Of a stretch of 64,000 nucleotides of DNA, positions 12,577 through 25,434 are shown piece after piece. This stretch comes from Euonymus europaeus (lineage: Eukaryota; Streptophyta; Magnoliopsida; Celastrales; Celastraceae). Made by a program: the position numbers and the translations under genes. The stretch spans positions 7,111,001 to 7,175,000 of the forward strand of contig OY756961.1 in NCBI GenBank assembly GCA_963580455.1. Direction: 5' to 3'. The notes under the pieces were generated by a model. The model was not told the origin of the DNA, ran no database searches, and saw nothing but the letters and a program-made list of their open reading frames with translations. The number at the start of each line of letters is the position of its first letter. Positions within the stretch are counted from its first letter, which is position 1.

Positions 12577-13019
12577 TCTCTATAATATCATATCATATAA
12601 TAAATAAAGTGTCTGAATGTTAACCCATCAATTGGTGAGTAGCTGTTTTGGTGTGAAACTTGCACAATTCTTGAAAGTATTTGGGGTGTCAAAACGATAC
12701 CGTTTAGGAACCTAAATGTCTTTGAAACAAATGTTGTCGTCTTTGGATTCTTTTTTTAAGTCTCACGTTCTCATTCCTCTACAGGTTCTTAGCATAGCTT
12801 GCTGAGAAAATTCAACCTCCACAGCGAAGACAATTTCAACCTCCAACATGATCACAATATTTTGTCTTCTTAGTATGTAAATTATGTGTTGTGTATCTGT
12901 TAAATATTTTCTACTTTTTGGAAGCAAAACAATATAACTTACAACACTACTCGGAGGATGGTCGCCCATTAGCACAGTCTAACAAAAAAATCCCGCAGCA
13001 GAGCGCGGGTATTTCCTAG
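12577..13019 (+). mobile_element. Small non-autonomous Helitron
   Basis: The 5' end is TCTCTATAATATC directly after an A (12576). The 3' end carries a GC-rich hairpin, CCCGC (12992-12996) paired with GCGGG (13005-13009), followed six bases later by the terminal CTAG (13016-13019) and then T. A 5' TC, a 3' hairpin plus CTRR, and insertion between A and T define plant Helitrons. The 443-bp element has no Rep/helicase and must have been mobilised in trans. The 3' end is diagnostic; the 5' end is the best match within reach. Confidence 0.72.
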
Positions 13020-13429
13020 TTATATATATATAATCGTATTTAAATATCCATCACATGTTGACAGGAATAACTATCTATGTGTCTTTTCAAAAGTCGTCCT
13101 TTTCTTATTGAGCATCATTCATTTCTATCGAAAAAGAACAAAAAAGTCATAATTTTTATTTATGAGTTGCTATCCAAAAAGGAGGGAAAGTCATAATTTA
13201 TTAATGAGTCGTCTAGGGTTAGGTACCACTTGACATTCCGTTCCATCCACGCATTGATAGTTAGGCTAGCTATAATATTACACCCTTATCAAACGGATCT
13301 TGAAGGATAGATTGTTCAATAACTATGTACACAAAAGAAGAAAAGTGAGCTATGTTGTCTCCAAGGTGTGCCTCAAGAGATTTTTCGATGTTCAAATCAG
13401 TTAAAACCCCCCTACACCCGTATACTCCT

Positions 13430-13822
13430 TAGGGCACTTGCAATGGTGTTAAGTTAATGGGCCAACAAAATTATTGTGTTTTGCTGATGTGGCTGTATTG
13501 AAAAATGTGTTTTGTTGATGTGATTATATTGAGATATGTATTTTGGTGATGTGGATGATGATGTGGCTTGACTTTTTGTAATAAATGTGGGACCCAGCCT
13601 TGATTTTGGTGTAAATTTGATGGGGATAGTATGAAAGATAAGAAAATTGTTGGGTTGGATAATGGTTTTGTATTGGGAGATGTGTTTTGCTGATGTGGCA
13701 GTATTGAAATATGTGTTATGCTGATTTGATTGTATTGAAAGTTGTATTTTTATGAGATAGATGTGGGACCCAAAAACAAAGTTATTGGCCCATTAAAAGG
13801 GCAACCATTGTGAATTTTTTTT
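13430..13822. mobile_element. MITE-like element with CAATGG ends
   Basis: The left end GCACTTGCAATGGTGTTAAG and TTAATGGGCC is answered on the right by GGCCCATTAA and CAACCATTGTGAA, an imperfect terminal inverted repeat of about 25-30 bases. The interior contains TGATGTGG motifs repeated several times and GTGGCTTGACTTTTTGTAAT. Related copies lie near 25435 and, more diverged, 6825. The target-site duplication could not be read, so the superfamily is left open. Confidence 0.6.
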
Positions 13823-15261
13823 GAGAATTGGACCCACATGAACTTTTTTTTTCTTTGACCTGCTTTATCTGTTACTCTTAATTTTTGTTGGGTCCCATAA
13901 TTTGTAATCTTTCTCCATCATTTTTGTCTTATTTGTGAAATTTGAGAGGGGAGCTACTTTGTTGTGATGGGGAAATAATTAATAGAATAAAAAATTCAAA
14001 ATACTAAAAAAATGAATAGCAATTAAGAGAGATGGGAAAAAAAAATTTGACCTGGCATAATTGGTACAGTACTCAATTCGCTTAAAATATTAAAACTGTT
14101 GCTATAGGATTTGGGAACGGATTTTTTTTAAAAAAAAAAATTATCACGATTTCGAGTCGGTTTTGATATTTAATACTAGGTTTTGGATATTCGAACCAAA
14201 ATCGGAACGAAACCATTCCCAAAACCAACTTGACCATACCCTTAATTACAAGTAAATTTTTAAAAATATTAGTATAAATGAGATTAAATGTTGATGATTT
14301 TTCATGTTACATGTCATATCTCGCGTGGCTCACCATTTGTATGTTCACAAATTTGATTTCCAAAAGGACTTAATTTTTTTTTAATGAAAAAAAGGACTTA
14401 ATTGATTTGTTGAAGGATACGGTACAGGGGGGAAAACAGTGACTGTATAATTTAGGGGTGAAAAAAATGAGGTTAAAGTACCAAAGATTTCAGCCCCTCC
14501 AATTTAATAGTAGCACATAAATGTTCTAATAAATTGAATTCCAGGACTTTGATTGTCCTAAGAAAAGTGAAATTACAAATTAGGAATCTAAATAACGAGG
14601 TATCTCTTCCTAATAAATCTAACTAAAAGGGTACTCTGAGGCTCAATAATAATTTATATGACTAATACATTCTCATTTTGGTAGCATCATAAAAATTTAT
14701 TATGTTTAATAAAAAGAAATACATTCTCATGTGTTCACATCATGTCAATCGTTGATCAATTAGGTTCAACAAACTAGATGTTGGGGTATATCATCATCAT
14801 CCGTAGATCAGATATTGGTGGTTCAGATAAAAAATCTAGATTACAATTTAAATGTGATCCCGGTGGCAATTACCAAAGTAAGAAACCCTTAACGAAATAT
14901 TTTTAATATTTATTTTTAAATAAGATTTTATATTTTAATTAAATAATTTTACAAATTAAGACAAACCTGTTCTCCAGAGACAAGACATTTATGGGGGGTT
15001 AAATATAGGGGGTGTTTATTTACCTCATACCATTTCATTTTCATGTTAATTTGCTACTTAACTTAGGGAGATAAATCACCCTAATCTAGGGATATGAATC
15101 ACTATACAATCCTGTAATTACAAGTAACAAATATAAAATAATAAATCTAATTAATCTTGCCAATTTGTAACAGGAGAACTCGTTTTAATTAGTAATTAAA
15201 AAGTGCAAGAGTTGCACCTTGAAAATTACATGGATTGAATGTCATTTTTGTTAAATAAAGT
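13823..15261. other. AT-rich intergenic DNA
   Basis: No reading frame of interest. Bases 14105-14235 hold a possible old palindromic insertion (GGGAACGG near the left, CCATTCCC near the right), too eroded to call. Confidence 0.4.
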
Positions 15262-16610
15262 TAGAGATGGTAAATGTGTCAGTATACGTGGATTTTTGAT
15301 CCGATCCGATCCGATCAAACAGTAGAAAATCCGTTGACTGGATATTGGATATGGATATGGATATGGATAAAATCCGAATATTATGAATGGATATGGATTT
15401 ACATATATTTGATCCGAAATCCGTATCCGATCCGACTCGAACGCGCGGAAATCCGATCCGATCCGATTCTACCGGCACACACACACATTTATATATAATA
15501 TAATCCATATACAATTATATAATTGAAAATTAACATCATTAATATATTTATATACATTATAATTGTCAACATATATATATGTTTCTTTTTTAATTAATAT
15601 GAATTAATTGTAATTTGTAATGACACTATATAATGTGATATGATCTCATACCACTAATTAAAATATTTAATTGACTAATATTTTTAAAACCTTAATTAGT
15701 AAACTTATTAATGAATACTAAATTATAAAAACACAAATATTGTAAACCCTAAACTTAAAAATAACATTATAAATTATAAAGCTAGTCCTGATTATAATGT
15801 GTAAACCCTAACGAAACATGCTAACACTGCAAACCCTAACCCCTTAACACCATAAACTCTAAACCTATAACACCACAAACCCTAAGTCCCTAACCCTAAC
15901 CTAACACCACAATTTCTAATACCTAATATTGTAAGCTTTAATTCTGACACTGAAAACTTTAATCAAACATCACAAACCATAACCCTAACATTGTAAACCT
16001 TAATCTAACACCACAAATTATAATCCATGATATTGTAAATTTTAACTATAACATTGCAAACCCTAATCAAACACCATAAACCCTAACCCTAGCACCATCA
16101 AGTATAAACCCTAACCTAACACCACAAATCCTAATACCTAACACCGTTAACTTTTCACTCTAACACTACAAACTATAATCTAACATACTAACACCATAAA
16201 CCCTAATGAAACACCAAAAATTCTAATCTCTAAATCCTAATCAAACCGAATTCTTATATAACTAATAAAAGTTAACATTTTGATGCAAACATTTTGATTT
16301 GTGATGTTTTCTGGATTTTAGAGTTTAGACTTTGGTTCTAGAGATTTTTGTATGTTCTGGATTATTTTTGATATTATTTGTACTTTAGAATTTGGTTTCA
16401 TGTTCTTAGATTCATAATCATGAAATTCTAATTGGATTCATAGACTAGCAAAATATGTGTCGCATACTCGCATGGATAAATCCGATATCCATGGAGAATA
16501 TCCAAAATCCTGTGGATAACATATGAATTTAGATTTTTTTATCCGTACTATATGGATATGGATATGAATTTTGAGAAATCCGATCCATATCCGATCCGAT
16601 TTCATCCCTA
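15262..16610. mobile_element. Non-autonomous hAT-like element
   Basis: A perfect 8-bp direct repeat AATAAAGT flanks the element (15254-15261 and 16611-16618), the target size of hAT elements. The ends form a short inverted repeat (TAGAGATGG left, CATCCCTA right). The subterminal regions are packed with GATCCGATCC and GGATATGGATAT motifs (15297-15470) that recur in reverse complement at 16470-16600, the usual place for transposase-binding sites. There is no coding capacity. The interior is a telomere-like degenerate repeat annotated separately. Confidence 0.8.
15720..16230. repeat. Degenerate telomere-like repeat inside the hAT element
   Basis: Dozens of AAACCCTAA and CCCTAACC motifs, the plant telomere word, alternate with ACACCACAAA spacers at a rough period of 20-30 bases. 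Spacing and sequence are too irregular for a true telomere array. It lies wholly within the hAT element's target duplications, so it is a component of that element and not a chromosome end. Confidence 0.7.
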
Positions 16611-16618
16611 AATAAAGT

Positions 16619-17928
16619 CGCTCATATTAAAAAATTGTTCTAGGTGATCAGGGTTTGTTGTAAAAAAAATTAGTGGATTTTGCTATAAATATGTTTTAGC
16701 ACTGTACAATTTTTTGAAAAAATATCATTATTTTTTCTTGATTGAGGTTACAAGTCCAATTGTATTTTTTTTTGTTCCCAAATAAAAGTAATTTGGACAT
16801 GAAAAAAAATGAAAATTCTCAACTTTTAAATATATCAAAAATATTCAATGTCTCTTTTGATATGAATTTGATTTTTGTTTGGGATTAAAAAAATCATCGT
16901 TGGATTCATAATATCGATAAAAATACAATCATAATTTTATTATTATTATTATTATTATTATTAAACTCAATAATTTTTTGTTATTGTCATCTATTTGGCA
17001 CAAGAGTGTTACAAATAAATAGCATAAACTCAATCTTAAATAAGATGGTTAAATGTGGGGATCACTAATATAATAGTTAAAGTGACAAGGTCCCCAACTC
17101 CTTAACCAATAAATTAGGTCGAGAATCTCCCAAAAGGAAAACTAAAATGGGAAAAAAAATACAAAGGAGGAAAACATTGTTGTTTAAACCATAATATTAA
17201 TCACGTTTTTCCAAGTTGATAACCTATTTTTATCCTTTTGCCTAGTCATCTCACCGATATTTTTTAAGTTTGTAATTTAATTTCTAAAAACTAAAAAAAA
17301 AAAATCCAACAAATATTTGGTGCCAAAAAAAAATGCTAGTTATATATGCACCATCTTGAAGTTGCACGTCACACACACACACACACACGACGACAAAAGG
17401 GAAACATACATACATATAAATATAGAAGATATAGATAGTGGTGGAGTGTCTTTTATATAATATTTAATAAAAGTCTACTCGTCCTACGCACCACGTTATT
17501 GTCAATTATGGCAGCACATGGATTAGGTGACAACAGTCATGTTTTTAGATATTTTTGCTTTTTAATTAATATTATATATAAAGCAAAATCAAAGTTCAAA
17601 AGGACGAGTAGACAACACATAATCGACAAAAAAATGATAATCTTTATTAATTATTATATCCATTAATTACTTTGCATAACCCAAAAAGCAACACGTGTCA
17701 AGTTGCATTCTTACAAAATAAAATAAACCTAGACTAGACAACCCATATGAAATGTACTTTAAAGTAGAAAAAGCATATATGAATTGATCCCACATGTTAA
17801 TAAGAAACTAGTCTTGGTCATAAATAACAATCGGATAGCAAGAAAACCAAATTGTGATGGCATGATGTTGTTGTTAATTTACAAATATGTTGATATGGCA
17901 ATGAAAATGCACAAGCTTTTCTAAATAT
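16619..17928. other. Intergenic DNA with microsatellites
   Basis: Contains a TTA microsatellite (16935-16963) and a CA microsatellite (17370-17388). A 13-bp inverted repeat bounds 17473-17613. No supported gene. Confidence 0.5.
17473..17613. repeat. 141-bp unit with perfect 13-bp inverted ends
   Basis: GTCTACTCGTCCT at 17473-17485 is matched exactly by AGGACGAGTAGAC at 17601-17613. No target-site duplication was found, so it may be a tiny MITE or a chance survivor of a larger inverted repeat. Confidence 0.5.
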
Positions 17929-17937
17929 TATATCCAT

Positions 17938-18317
17938 GGATTGGGCGTAGATCTACTGGATAAAACCACTGAACCCTCAAGTGCCTCAATTTGGAGTACT
18001 AATTTTTTTAGAAAAAATCTAGAAAAATGATAAACGTGTAGTATAAATCATAACGATACAAATGATATAGTTTTTGTTGAAAATTAAAATCAAAATCATA
18101 GTGATCTAAAATTGAATGTTTAGATTTTAAATCCTACGGTCTAGAATTTTCACACATTTTTCATAACTATTCTGATTTTTGTTTCGAACAAAAAAAATAT
18201 ACCGTTGATATCGTTAGGATATGCATTACACATTTTTCATTTTTTTTAAAAATAGTGACCCAAATTGAGGACAATGGAGGGGTCCAGTGGTTTTACCCAC
18301 TAGACCACCCCCGATCC
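17938..18317. mobile_element. Mutator-type foldback MITE, 380 bp
   Basis: A perfect 9-bp direct repeat TATATCCAT flanks the element (17929-17937 and 18318-18326). The two ends form long imperfect inverted repeats of roughly 110 bases, starting GGATTGGGCGTAGATCTACT on the left and GGATCGGGGGTGGTCTAGTG on the right (read inward). They share AAAACCACTG and CCTCAATTTGG. A 9-bp target plus long inverted repeats indicates the Mutator superfamily. No coding capacity. Confidence 0.82.
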
Positions 18318-18326
18318 TATATCCAT

Positions 18327-19119
18327 ACAATTAGTTGAGGAAAGTTAAGGGGGAAGAAAAAAAAAGCAAGTCAAGTTGCATTCTCAAGTCTTAACTACCC
18401 TACCGTCAAAACCCGTATTCTTATTAGTTTAGTAGTGAGAATAAGTCATTTCCCTTCTCGATCACAAAGTTCAAATCTTGTAAATGACGGACTCCTCAAA
18501 TTCTAACCCTTCGAGTCCTCCAACTTACGGACTCGAACAACTATTCCCCTTGTGGTGGTCACAAAATCTCTCTCTAAATAAACGAGTATAGCAAGGGCAC
18601 CTTAAAACGCATAAAAACAAGAAAAAGTTCTAACTACCCTTAGAAGATACGTCTAAAGAACCTAGGAAATGTGCTTTAAAGAAAATAATTAAAACCCCTG
18701 AATTGATTATATATATTTTATATATGCAACTTATCTTCAATTTTTCCTAAAAAAAATAACTTGTTTAATGTGCAAATATTTCAAACAGTATGTTTAAAAT
18801 AAACAAGGTTAACCTCACTTATGGACCGGAAAATATTTTTTAAATTATGGAGCTCCAATATTAATTAATTAGAACAAGTAATTGATGTGAAGCAAAGCCT
18901 CAACTCTACGTAATTGTTTCCACCATTGGTAAAGGAAAATAAACAATTGAGCTAAAAGTAGACCATTTCAATTGTGGTTGTTAAAATGATGGCTACTCCA
19001 TTATGCAAGAAATGACAAACTGCAATTGTCGCAATTGGGTAGGTAAATCATGACCAAGAACGATTCCATCCAAAAAGAAGACTTTCAGGGGGTTGGTTTT
19101 AGGGGATAAAGTGGTATGA
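18327..19119. other. Intergenic; possible SINE remnant
   Basis: Bases 18425-18490 read TTAGTTTAGTAGTGAG, then 38 bases later AAGTTCAAATCTTG. These resemble A and B boxes of a tRNA-derived SINE. No poly(A) tail or duplication supports it. Otherwise AT-rich without genes. Confidence 0.3.
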
Positions 19120-22100
19120 ATGTGAATCTGATTTCATTTTATTCTCTTCAATAGGTATTACAACCTATATACACACAAAAGTTAGATACAATGATATGAC
19201 TAATATATACCCTTAATATATAATATTTACAACTCTCACACCCTTCCTCAAATTGAGAATGATTGCATAAAAATTATTGAAAATTTGTGAAGAAAAATCT
19301 CAAAAACAAGCAAGAGTGTGAATCTTTCTATAGAAATCAACCAGCTGAAGAGTAGAAGAAACAAATGGTAGGATGAGGGTGTTAGACTGTAGATCGTTAT
19401 GAGTAGTATGACAATCAATATCTCAATATATTTGGTTTGTTTATGAAAGACCATATTGTGAGCAACCTGAATGACACTATGAGTCTACAATTGTCACAAT
19501 AGAGAGGAGTAGGAGTCGATTGAGGAACATCCAAATCATAAAATAACCAACGAAGCCAAACAATCTTTGCAGAAGAATGAGCCATGGTTCTATATTCTGG
19601 CTAAGCAGTACAAAGTGCAACAACAAATTGTTTCTTGCTTGTCCAAGAGATAAGAGAATCTTCAAGAAACACACATAAAACCAGAAGTAGATTTGCAATC
19701 CATGACATTGCCAGCCCAATCACCATAAGCACGAAGTTCTAGAGATGAAGTAGAGGACATTAAAACTCCTTGGAAAATAGTTCCATGAATATAACATAGA
19801 ATATAGACCAAAGTAGCCCAATGAGGTGATCTCGAAGTAGAGACAAACTGACTTATGACATGAACTATATAGGCCAAATCTGGGTGATTGACAATCAAAT
19901 ATACTAAACATCCAATAAACTCTTGATAAACAGTAAGGTCTTCAAGAAGAGTCCCATCAATAGAATTGAGTTTGAGGTTTAGCTACATTAGAGTACTAGC
20001 AACTTTAGAATCAGTGAGACAAGCACGACGGACCACTTCATTAGCATACTTGGCCTAAGATAAGAAGTAACATTTATGGGAATAAGCAACTTCAATTCCA
20101 AGGAAATGACGTAAGTGACCCAAATCCTTCATCTCAAATGTATTGGAAAGATGTCTTTTCACACGATCAATACTAGTAGTATCAGACCTAGTGATAATCA
20201 TATCATCAATATAGAGAAGAAGTACATATACCAACATTAGTATGAAAAAGGGATAGAGCAAAATCGTGAGCACTAGAGTGAAAACCAAGTTGAGTGAAAG
20301 CATCACAAAAATTATCATACCAAGTGCGGGGAGCTTGTTTAAAACCATATAAAGCTTTGCGTAGTCAGCAAATATAGCTAGAAGGATAAGTCAAACTAGA
20401 GGGAGGTCGCATATTTAAAAACCTCCTCAAGGAGGGAACTGTTAAGAAAAGCATTATTAACATTTATTTGGTACATCGACCAACATCTGACTGCAACAAC
20501 ATAGATTAATGTCCTGACAGAAGTCATTTTGACAACAGAAGCAAAAGTCTCCTTATACTCAATGTCATATTCCTAGGAAAAGCTTTTAGCTACAAGGCGA
20601 GCCTTATACCGTTATAGAGAGCCATAAAAAATGAGTCTTGACTTTGTAGACCCATTTACAACCCACAATGTTCTTCCCTAGAGGAGGGGGACACCAACTC
20701 CCAAGTAGAAGTCTTCTCAAAAGAAGAAAGCTCATCATCTATTGCACTAACCCAATTTGGATCTTGAGAGGCTTCTATGTATGGCTGAGGCTTAGAGAGA
20801 GTGAATAGTAGATAAAGTTTTACTATTATAAGAAACATAAAAGCAAGTAGAGAGCAAAGTTTTGTAACAAGACGTCGATTCCGAATAGGGTACCTATAAG
20901 GTAGAGAACGAGTAGTGGCATCATGCATAAGAGCAAAAGTAGGATCAAGTATCGAAACTAGTGATATTTGTATCATCAACATAGAAAAGAAGTACTAGCT
21001 AGGAGGATGAGTCAAACCAAAGAGAGGTCACATAAAATCCTCTTTAGAGAGGAAAAATTTAAGAAAAACATTCTTAACATCCATCTAAAACAACAGCCAA
21101 CATCTAACTACACCAACAGAGATTAACGTCCTGACAGAAGTTATTTTGGTATAAGGAGCAAAAGCTACTCATAGTTAATGTCATATTTTTGGAAAAAGCC
21201 TTTAGCTACAAGGCGAGCCTTATACCGCTTTAAAGAGTCATCAAAATGAGTCATGATTTTTTTAGAACCATTTACATTCCAGAATATTCTTCCTTGGAGG
21301 AGGGGGCACGAACTCCCAACTCGAAATCTTCTCAAGAGAAAAAGTCTCATTATCCATTACATTAAGCCAATTTAGATCTTGAGATGCTTCCCTATATGAC
21401 TAAGGCTCAGAAAAAGAGTGAATAGAAAATAAATCAGTACTATAAAAAATTAAAAAAATAAGTAGAGACAAGACTAAGTTTTTTGACAAAATACTGATCC
21501 CAAAGAAGGTACCTGCGAGGTAGAGCAAATGTCGTGGCATCAAACACAAGAGCAAGATCAAATTTCAGAGCAATAGGAGGATCAGATGAGACTTGATTTG
21601 CCTAAGATATGTTGAAGCGTTGCTTGTTGAGGGGGTAGGCTAACAGTTGATAAGAAGGAAAATAGGTAGAAGCAGAAGAGGAAGTTGGCAGTACTTAGGT
21701 ATTAGATGCGATAGTAGAAATGTATTCATTAGAATCTACATCAATAAGAAAAGGATCAAAATGAACTAATTCTTGTTAAGAGACAGAGAGAGTCAGATAT
21801 AAAAGATGATAGTACGACAAACATTCTAGGAAGATAACACATCATGAGACATACACGCATTGTGAGATAGGATCAGAACATCGATACTCCTTTTGAGTAA
21901 TACTATATCCTCGAAAAACACAGAGAGTTGAACGAGAATTAAGTTTAGTACAATCCTTTCTAGGAAGTATGACAAAATAGGCACAACCAAAGACTCAAAG
22001 AAGAGAATAGTTAGGAGTTTGAGAAAAGAAGACCTCATAAAGAGATTTACCATGAAAACAGGAGTGGACATCCTATTAGGTAGAATAGTAAAAATAAGAA

Positions 22101-22560
22101 TAGCTGCACCTCATAAAAGAACCAGGAACAGAGAAAGATAGAAGAAGAGACCTTGCAATTTCAAGAATGTGACAATGTTTACATTTTGCACGCCCATGTT
22201 GAGCTAGAGTATCATAATAGAAAGAATGATGAACGGTACCATTATAAAACAAATATTTAGCAAACCCTCTCTTAAGATATTCCTTCTAAGATCAGACCAA
22301 TTTTTTTATCGTAGTGGAGAATTGAGTAGTGACCATGGACTAAAATAATGATTGATTTGATAATAAAAAAAAGCAGTCTTATGTTTCATGAGATAAATCC
22401 AAGTAATTTGAGTATTGTTATCCACAAAAGAAACATAGTAAATAGAACCGCCTTTTGTGGTAATAAGAGTAGAGCCCCTGACACCTATGTATGAACAAGA
22501 GAAAAAGGTGAAGTAAAAATTTTCAACACTTTTTATTTTGAAAGAGAAATACTTCATTTC
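19120..22560 (-). pseudogene. Decayed Ty1/copia retrotransposon
   Basis: On the minus strand the order is integrase, reverse transcriptase, RNase H, 3' LTR, as in copia. Integrase core: GGSIYYVSFVDNNTQITWIY near 22490-22390. Reverse transcriptase start: EASQDPNWVSAIDDELSSFE near 20790-20720. Polymerase active site: LYIDDMIITRSD near 20220-20190, then FEMKDLGHLRHFLGIE. RNase H start: SLELRAYGDWAG and CKSTSGFMC near 19745-19670, then WTSKKQ. Stops and frameshifts break every block. Bases 19120-19240 resemble a copia LTR: an AGAGAATAAAATGAA block and TGTGAGAGTTGTAAATATTA in reverse complement. The reverse transcriptase front is duplicated. Dead element; the 5' LTR was not found. Confidence 0.85.
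20365..21600. repeat. Diverged 617-bp tandem duplication inside the copia relic
   Basis: The segment encoding the front of the reverse transcriptase occurs twice in direct orientation. CTACAAGGCGAGCCTTATACC lies at 20590 and again at 21206, and GTCCTGACAG at 20511 and 21128, an offset of 616-617. The copies differ by many substitutions and small indels, so the duplication is old. Confidence 0.82.
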
Positions 22561-23400
22561 AAGTACGCAAATCAGATAAGAGAGCATTACAAAGAAAAGG
22601 AGGAGGGGAAGAGCCCCAAACCTTAAGACCAGACCCAGAAATGGCAGCCTTTACGAGACAATGGGCGACCATGTTCGCTGATCTTCTAACAAAAGCAAAC
22701 AAGCAATTGTCAATATTCCTTGCTAAGGAATTACAATCATCAACCACCAAACTAAGATAACAATTATCATTTGTAGCACTATTAAGGGCATGAATAAGAA
22801 TCTGAGAGTCCGACTCCACCACCATATTTGATAGATGCAAATCCTTCAACCAGGAGAGGGCTTCCCTGCAACTTATGGCTTATGCCACATCCGGACTAAA
22901 AGAACCTTGAAGAAGTCCATTCCTTGTAGCAACCATATGCCCATATTTATCCTGAATAACACAACCAAACCCCATACAATGTTCTGGACCAAAAATAGCA
23001 ACATCTATATTGCATTTAAACCTACCAATGCACGGCTTGGACCATCTTCCAGCAGCACCATGCTGATTAACGTGGACAACACTACCCACCAACACTTGAG
23101 AATGCTGCCACTGTGATAAAAATTCAGAAGAGTTTTGAATAATATGAGCTGGAGAGCTCCTCCTCTTGTTCCAAACAAACTCATTCCTATTCTTCCATAT
23201 GCTCCAGATCAACATAGTCGCAGAATTAACCTCATCTCTGCTGGAGTTTTGAACCACCAAGTTCCACCAATCCACAAAAAGAGAAACCAAATCAGATTTA
23301 TCTCCAATGGACGTAGCACTCCACACCTGTCGAATCATTGGGCAAGAGACCAAAGCATCCTGCAAGTTTGAAAACATCAAAAGCAGGGGACGAAACAGAG
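22556..23400 (-). pseudogene. LINE-type RNase H domain relic
   Basis: One frame on the minus strand from about 23380 to 22559, broken by a single TAA at 22880, encodes the C-terminal RNase H-like domain found in plant L1-type non-LTR elements. A linker with WSIWKNRNEFVW precedes it. The domain itself then starts with KCNIDVAIF and continues with SCREALSWL, VVESDSQ and FVRRSANMVAHCLVK, which carry the expected D, E, D and terminal motif. The frame ends just before the copia integrase remnant, so the LINE copy and the copia abut. The reverse transcriptase is missing, as in a 5'-truncated copy. It could also be a domesticated RNase H-like fragment, but the stop argues against function. Confidence 0.78.
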
Positions 23401-24916
23401 GATCAAAATTATAAAGAAGATGTCAACTTTATGAGACATAAGAAAGAAATGGCCTGCCAGGCATAATAACTTACCTTTCATGAACTCCAAGTTCAGATAT
23501 TCTACCATGTCATGATTTTTTATGATTCGAAAGAGGGTCGTACCAGGTTTTTCACATGCAATGGATGAGGCTGGCCACACACCTAAAAAACCAACATGTT
23601 ATAGATTTCTCAGGTAAATGTGAAATATAAAATCCAAAGTACCATGCGTATTTGGAGTTGATTGTGGGATTATTGAGTCAGTCTAGCAGAAGCCCATCCT
23701 TCCCCTACTTGAAACGAATGGGTACAAAAAGAAAACTACTAAATGAACTCGCAATTTGGAATGAAGGACCACTAATGAAATGCACAAGAAGCTCCATATG
23801 GGATGCACAACAAGCTCTATATTAGCATAGTGTTCCTAAAGGTTCCAAGTCAAAAAGAAACTGAGCTGAATAAAATACATATTGAAAAAATAGCAAATAA
23901 GATAGCATGACTATACCCTTTAAAAATCCATTGATACGAGTTTTTGAATTGCTTCATCAAATGGAATAGAACCCTGCATAAATCGATCATAAAATATTAT
24001 GTGAGAGAGAGAGAGACCCTTTGCCTTGCAAGGATTCCTGGAACGGCCTCAACTGAATTTTCTACAGCTGCCTGCCTACAATACCAAGAACAAAGAAGAT
24101 GGGGACCACCGATCCAAGTTTGATACAAATTGTATTTTTTCTCTTCCAAGTTACTTTACGAGAAACTAAGTCCCATACACAGCTAAATGGAAGTATAACA
24201 CAACAGAAGAAAAATGTGACTATACAAGCTATGATCTTCCGGACGATCACATACACTTTCTTCCAAAACCTCACTTTTTGCACAAATCATTTTAAATGTC
24301 AAAAAATTTACCCTCTAGTTAGTATAAGATGGTAACTTAGAATTCTCAATAACTTTTTCTTCATGAACTAAGCTTGTTTTTGTAACGATCTCCATGTCTA
24401 TTTTCCTAAACATATTGGTTGGACCACTGGTGCTGCTAAAACTGAAACTCCTTGCATGTACTAGGAAGCTCACTCTTGACCTACCATGAACCCAAATAAA
24501 CAGTAATTAATTGTGCATAAACTAATCTCCAATGCTGCAATGTTGAGCGCTTGAAACTAAATAAGAAATGAAAACCTAGAGATCACCAAGGTAGAGAAAC
24601 TTCCAACCCCTTAGACTAGCTCGGACAGCAAGACAATGGTGCGATCCTTCCATCCACCGACCTCTTTGATTGCGGCAATTCTATAGGAAAAGACGTGCGG
24701 ACAGCTTGGATTATGTAAGCAGAAATCTCTCTAGAGATCATATTTTAGCTAGAAACAAATTAAACATCAGAAGGAAAAAAACTTTGATCATGGAAAACAA
24801 AACTTACCTTGAGTATTTTGCCCGAATCCGTAGGAATGTGGCCTGAATGATTTCCACCAGTGCACAAGATAAACTTAGGTCGCCTCACGCAAGTTGACTG
24901 GATTCAAATTGACAAT
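23401..24916. other. Intergenic, no supported gene
   Basis: No recognisable gene on either strand. A short minus-strand block at about 24905-24810, ending at a GTAAG donor-like site, translates to a stretch with GGNHSGHIPTDSG, faintly like a leucine-rich repeat. It is too short to call. Confidence 0.35.
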
Positions 24917-25434
24917 TGTAGTACCCTATTTTTGTCCTGACCAAATTATTTTTGTGAAAAAAAGAAGAAAAAGAGAAGAAAAAAAAAACAAAACAAAAAA
25001 GAAATGCTCAACTCAAATCCTTACCTTAAGCTAAAACCCAACCCAAAATAAAACTAGATTCCTAGGCACATTAATCCCAACTAAAGCCCAATTTAAGCTC
25101 AAAAAATGCCCAAACTAAAACCAACCCATAAATCTAACCTAACCCAGCCCAACCCAACCCATGAAACTCCTATTACTCACCCTGCATCCCCACCTCCCAT
25201 CTGCACCACTCCTCCACCTCTGCATAACCTTGCCATCACCTACCCCAAACCATCAATTCTGCTCGGGACTTAATCATCTGACTCCCACAAGCAAAGGAGG
25301 AGAGAGGAACCTATCATTCCCTCAACCGGTTTTTATTCTTCCAGACTTCCAAAATCAATTCATCATCCCATCTTCACCGGAGCCACCTTACCATCATCAC
25401 TTTTCCTCCCCTCAACCACAGCTAACAGCCGGGC

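Noticed and set aside
15720..16230. Interstitial telomere from chromosome fusion
   Set aside because: The motifs are irregular and lie wholly between the ends of an element with an 8-bp target duplication.
18425..18490. tRNA gene
   Set aside because: A- and B-box-like words are present but no acceptor stem or cloverleaf can be drawn; at most a SINE scrap.
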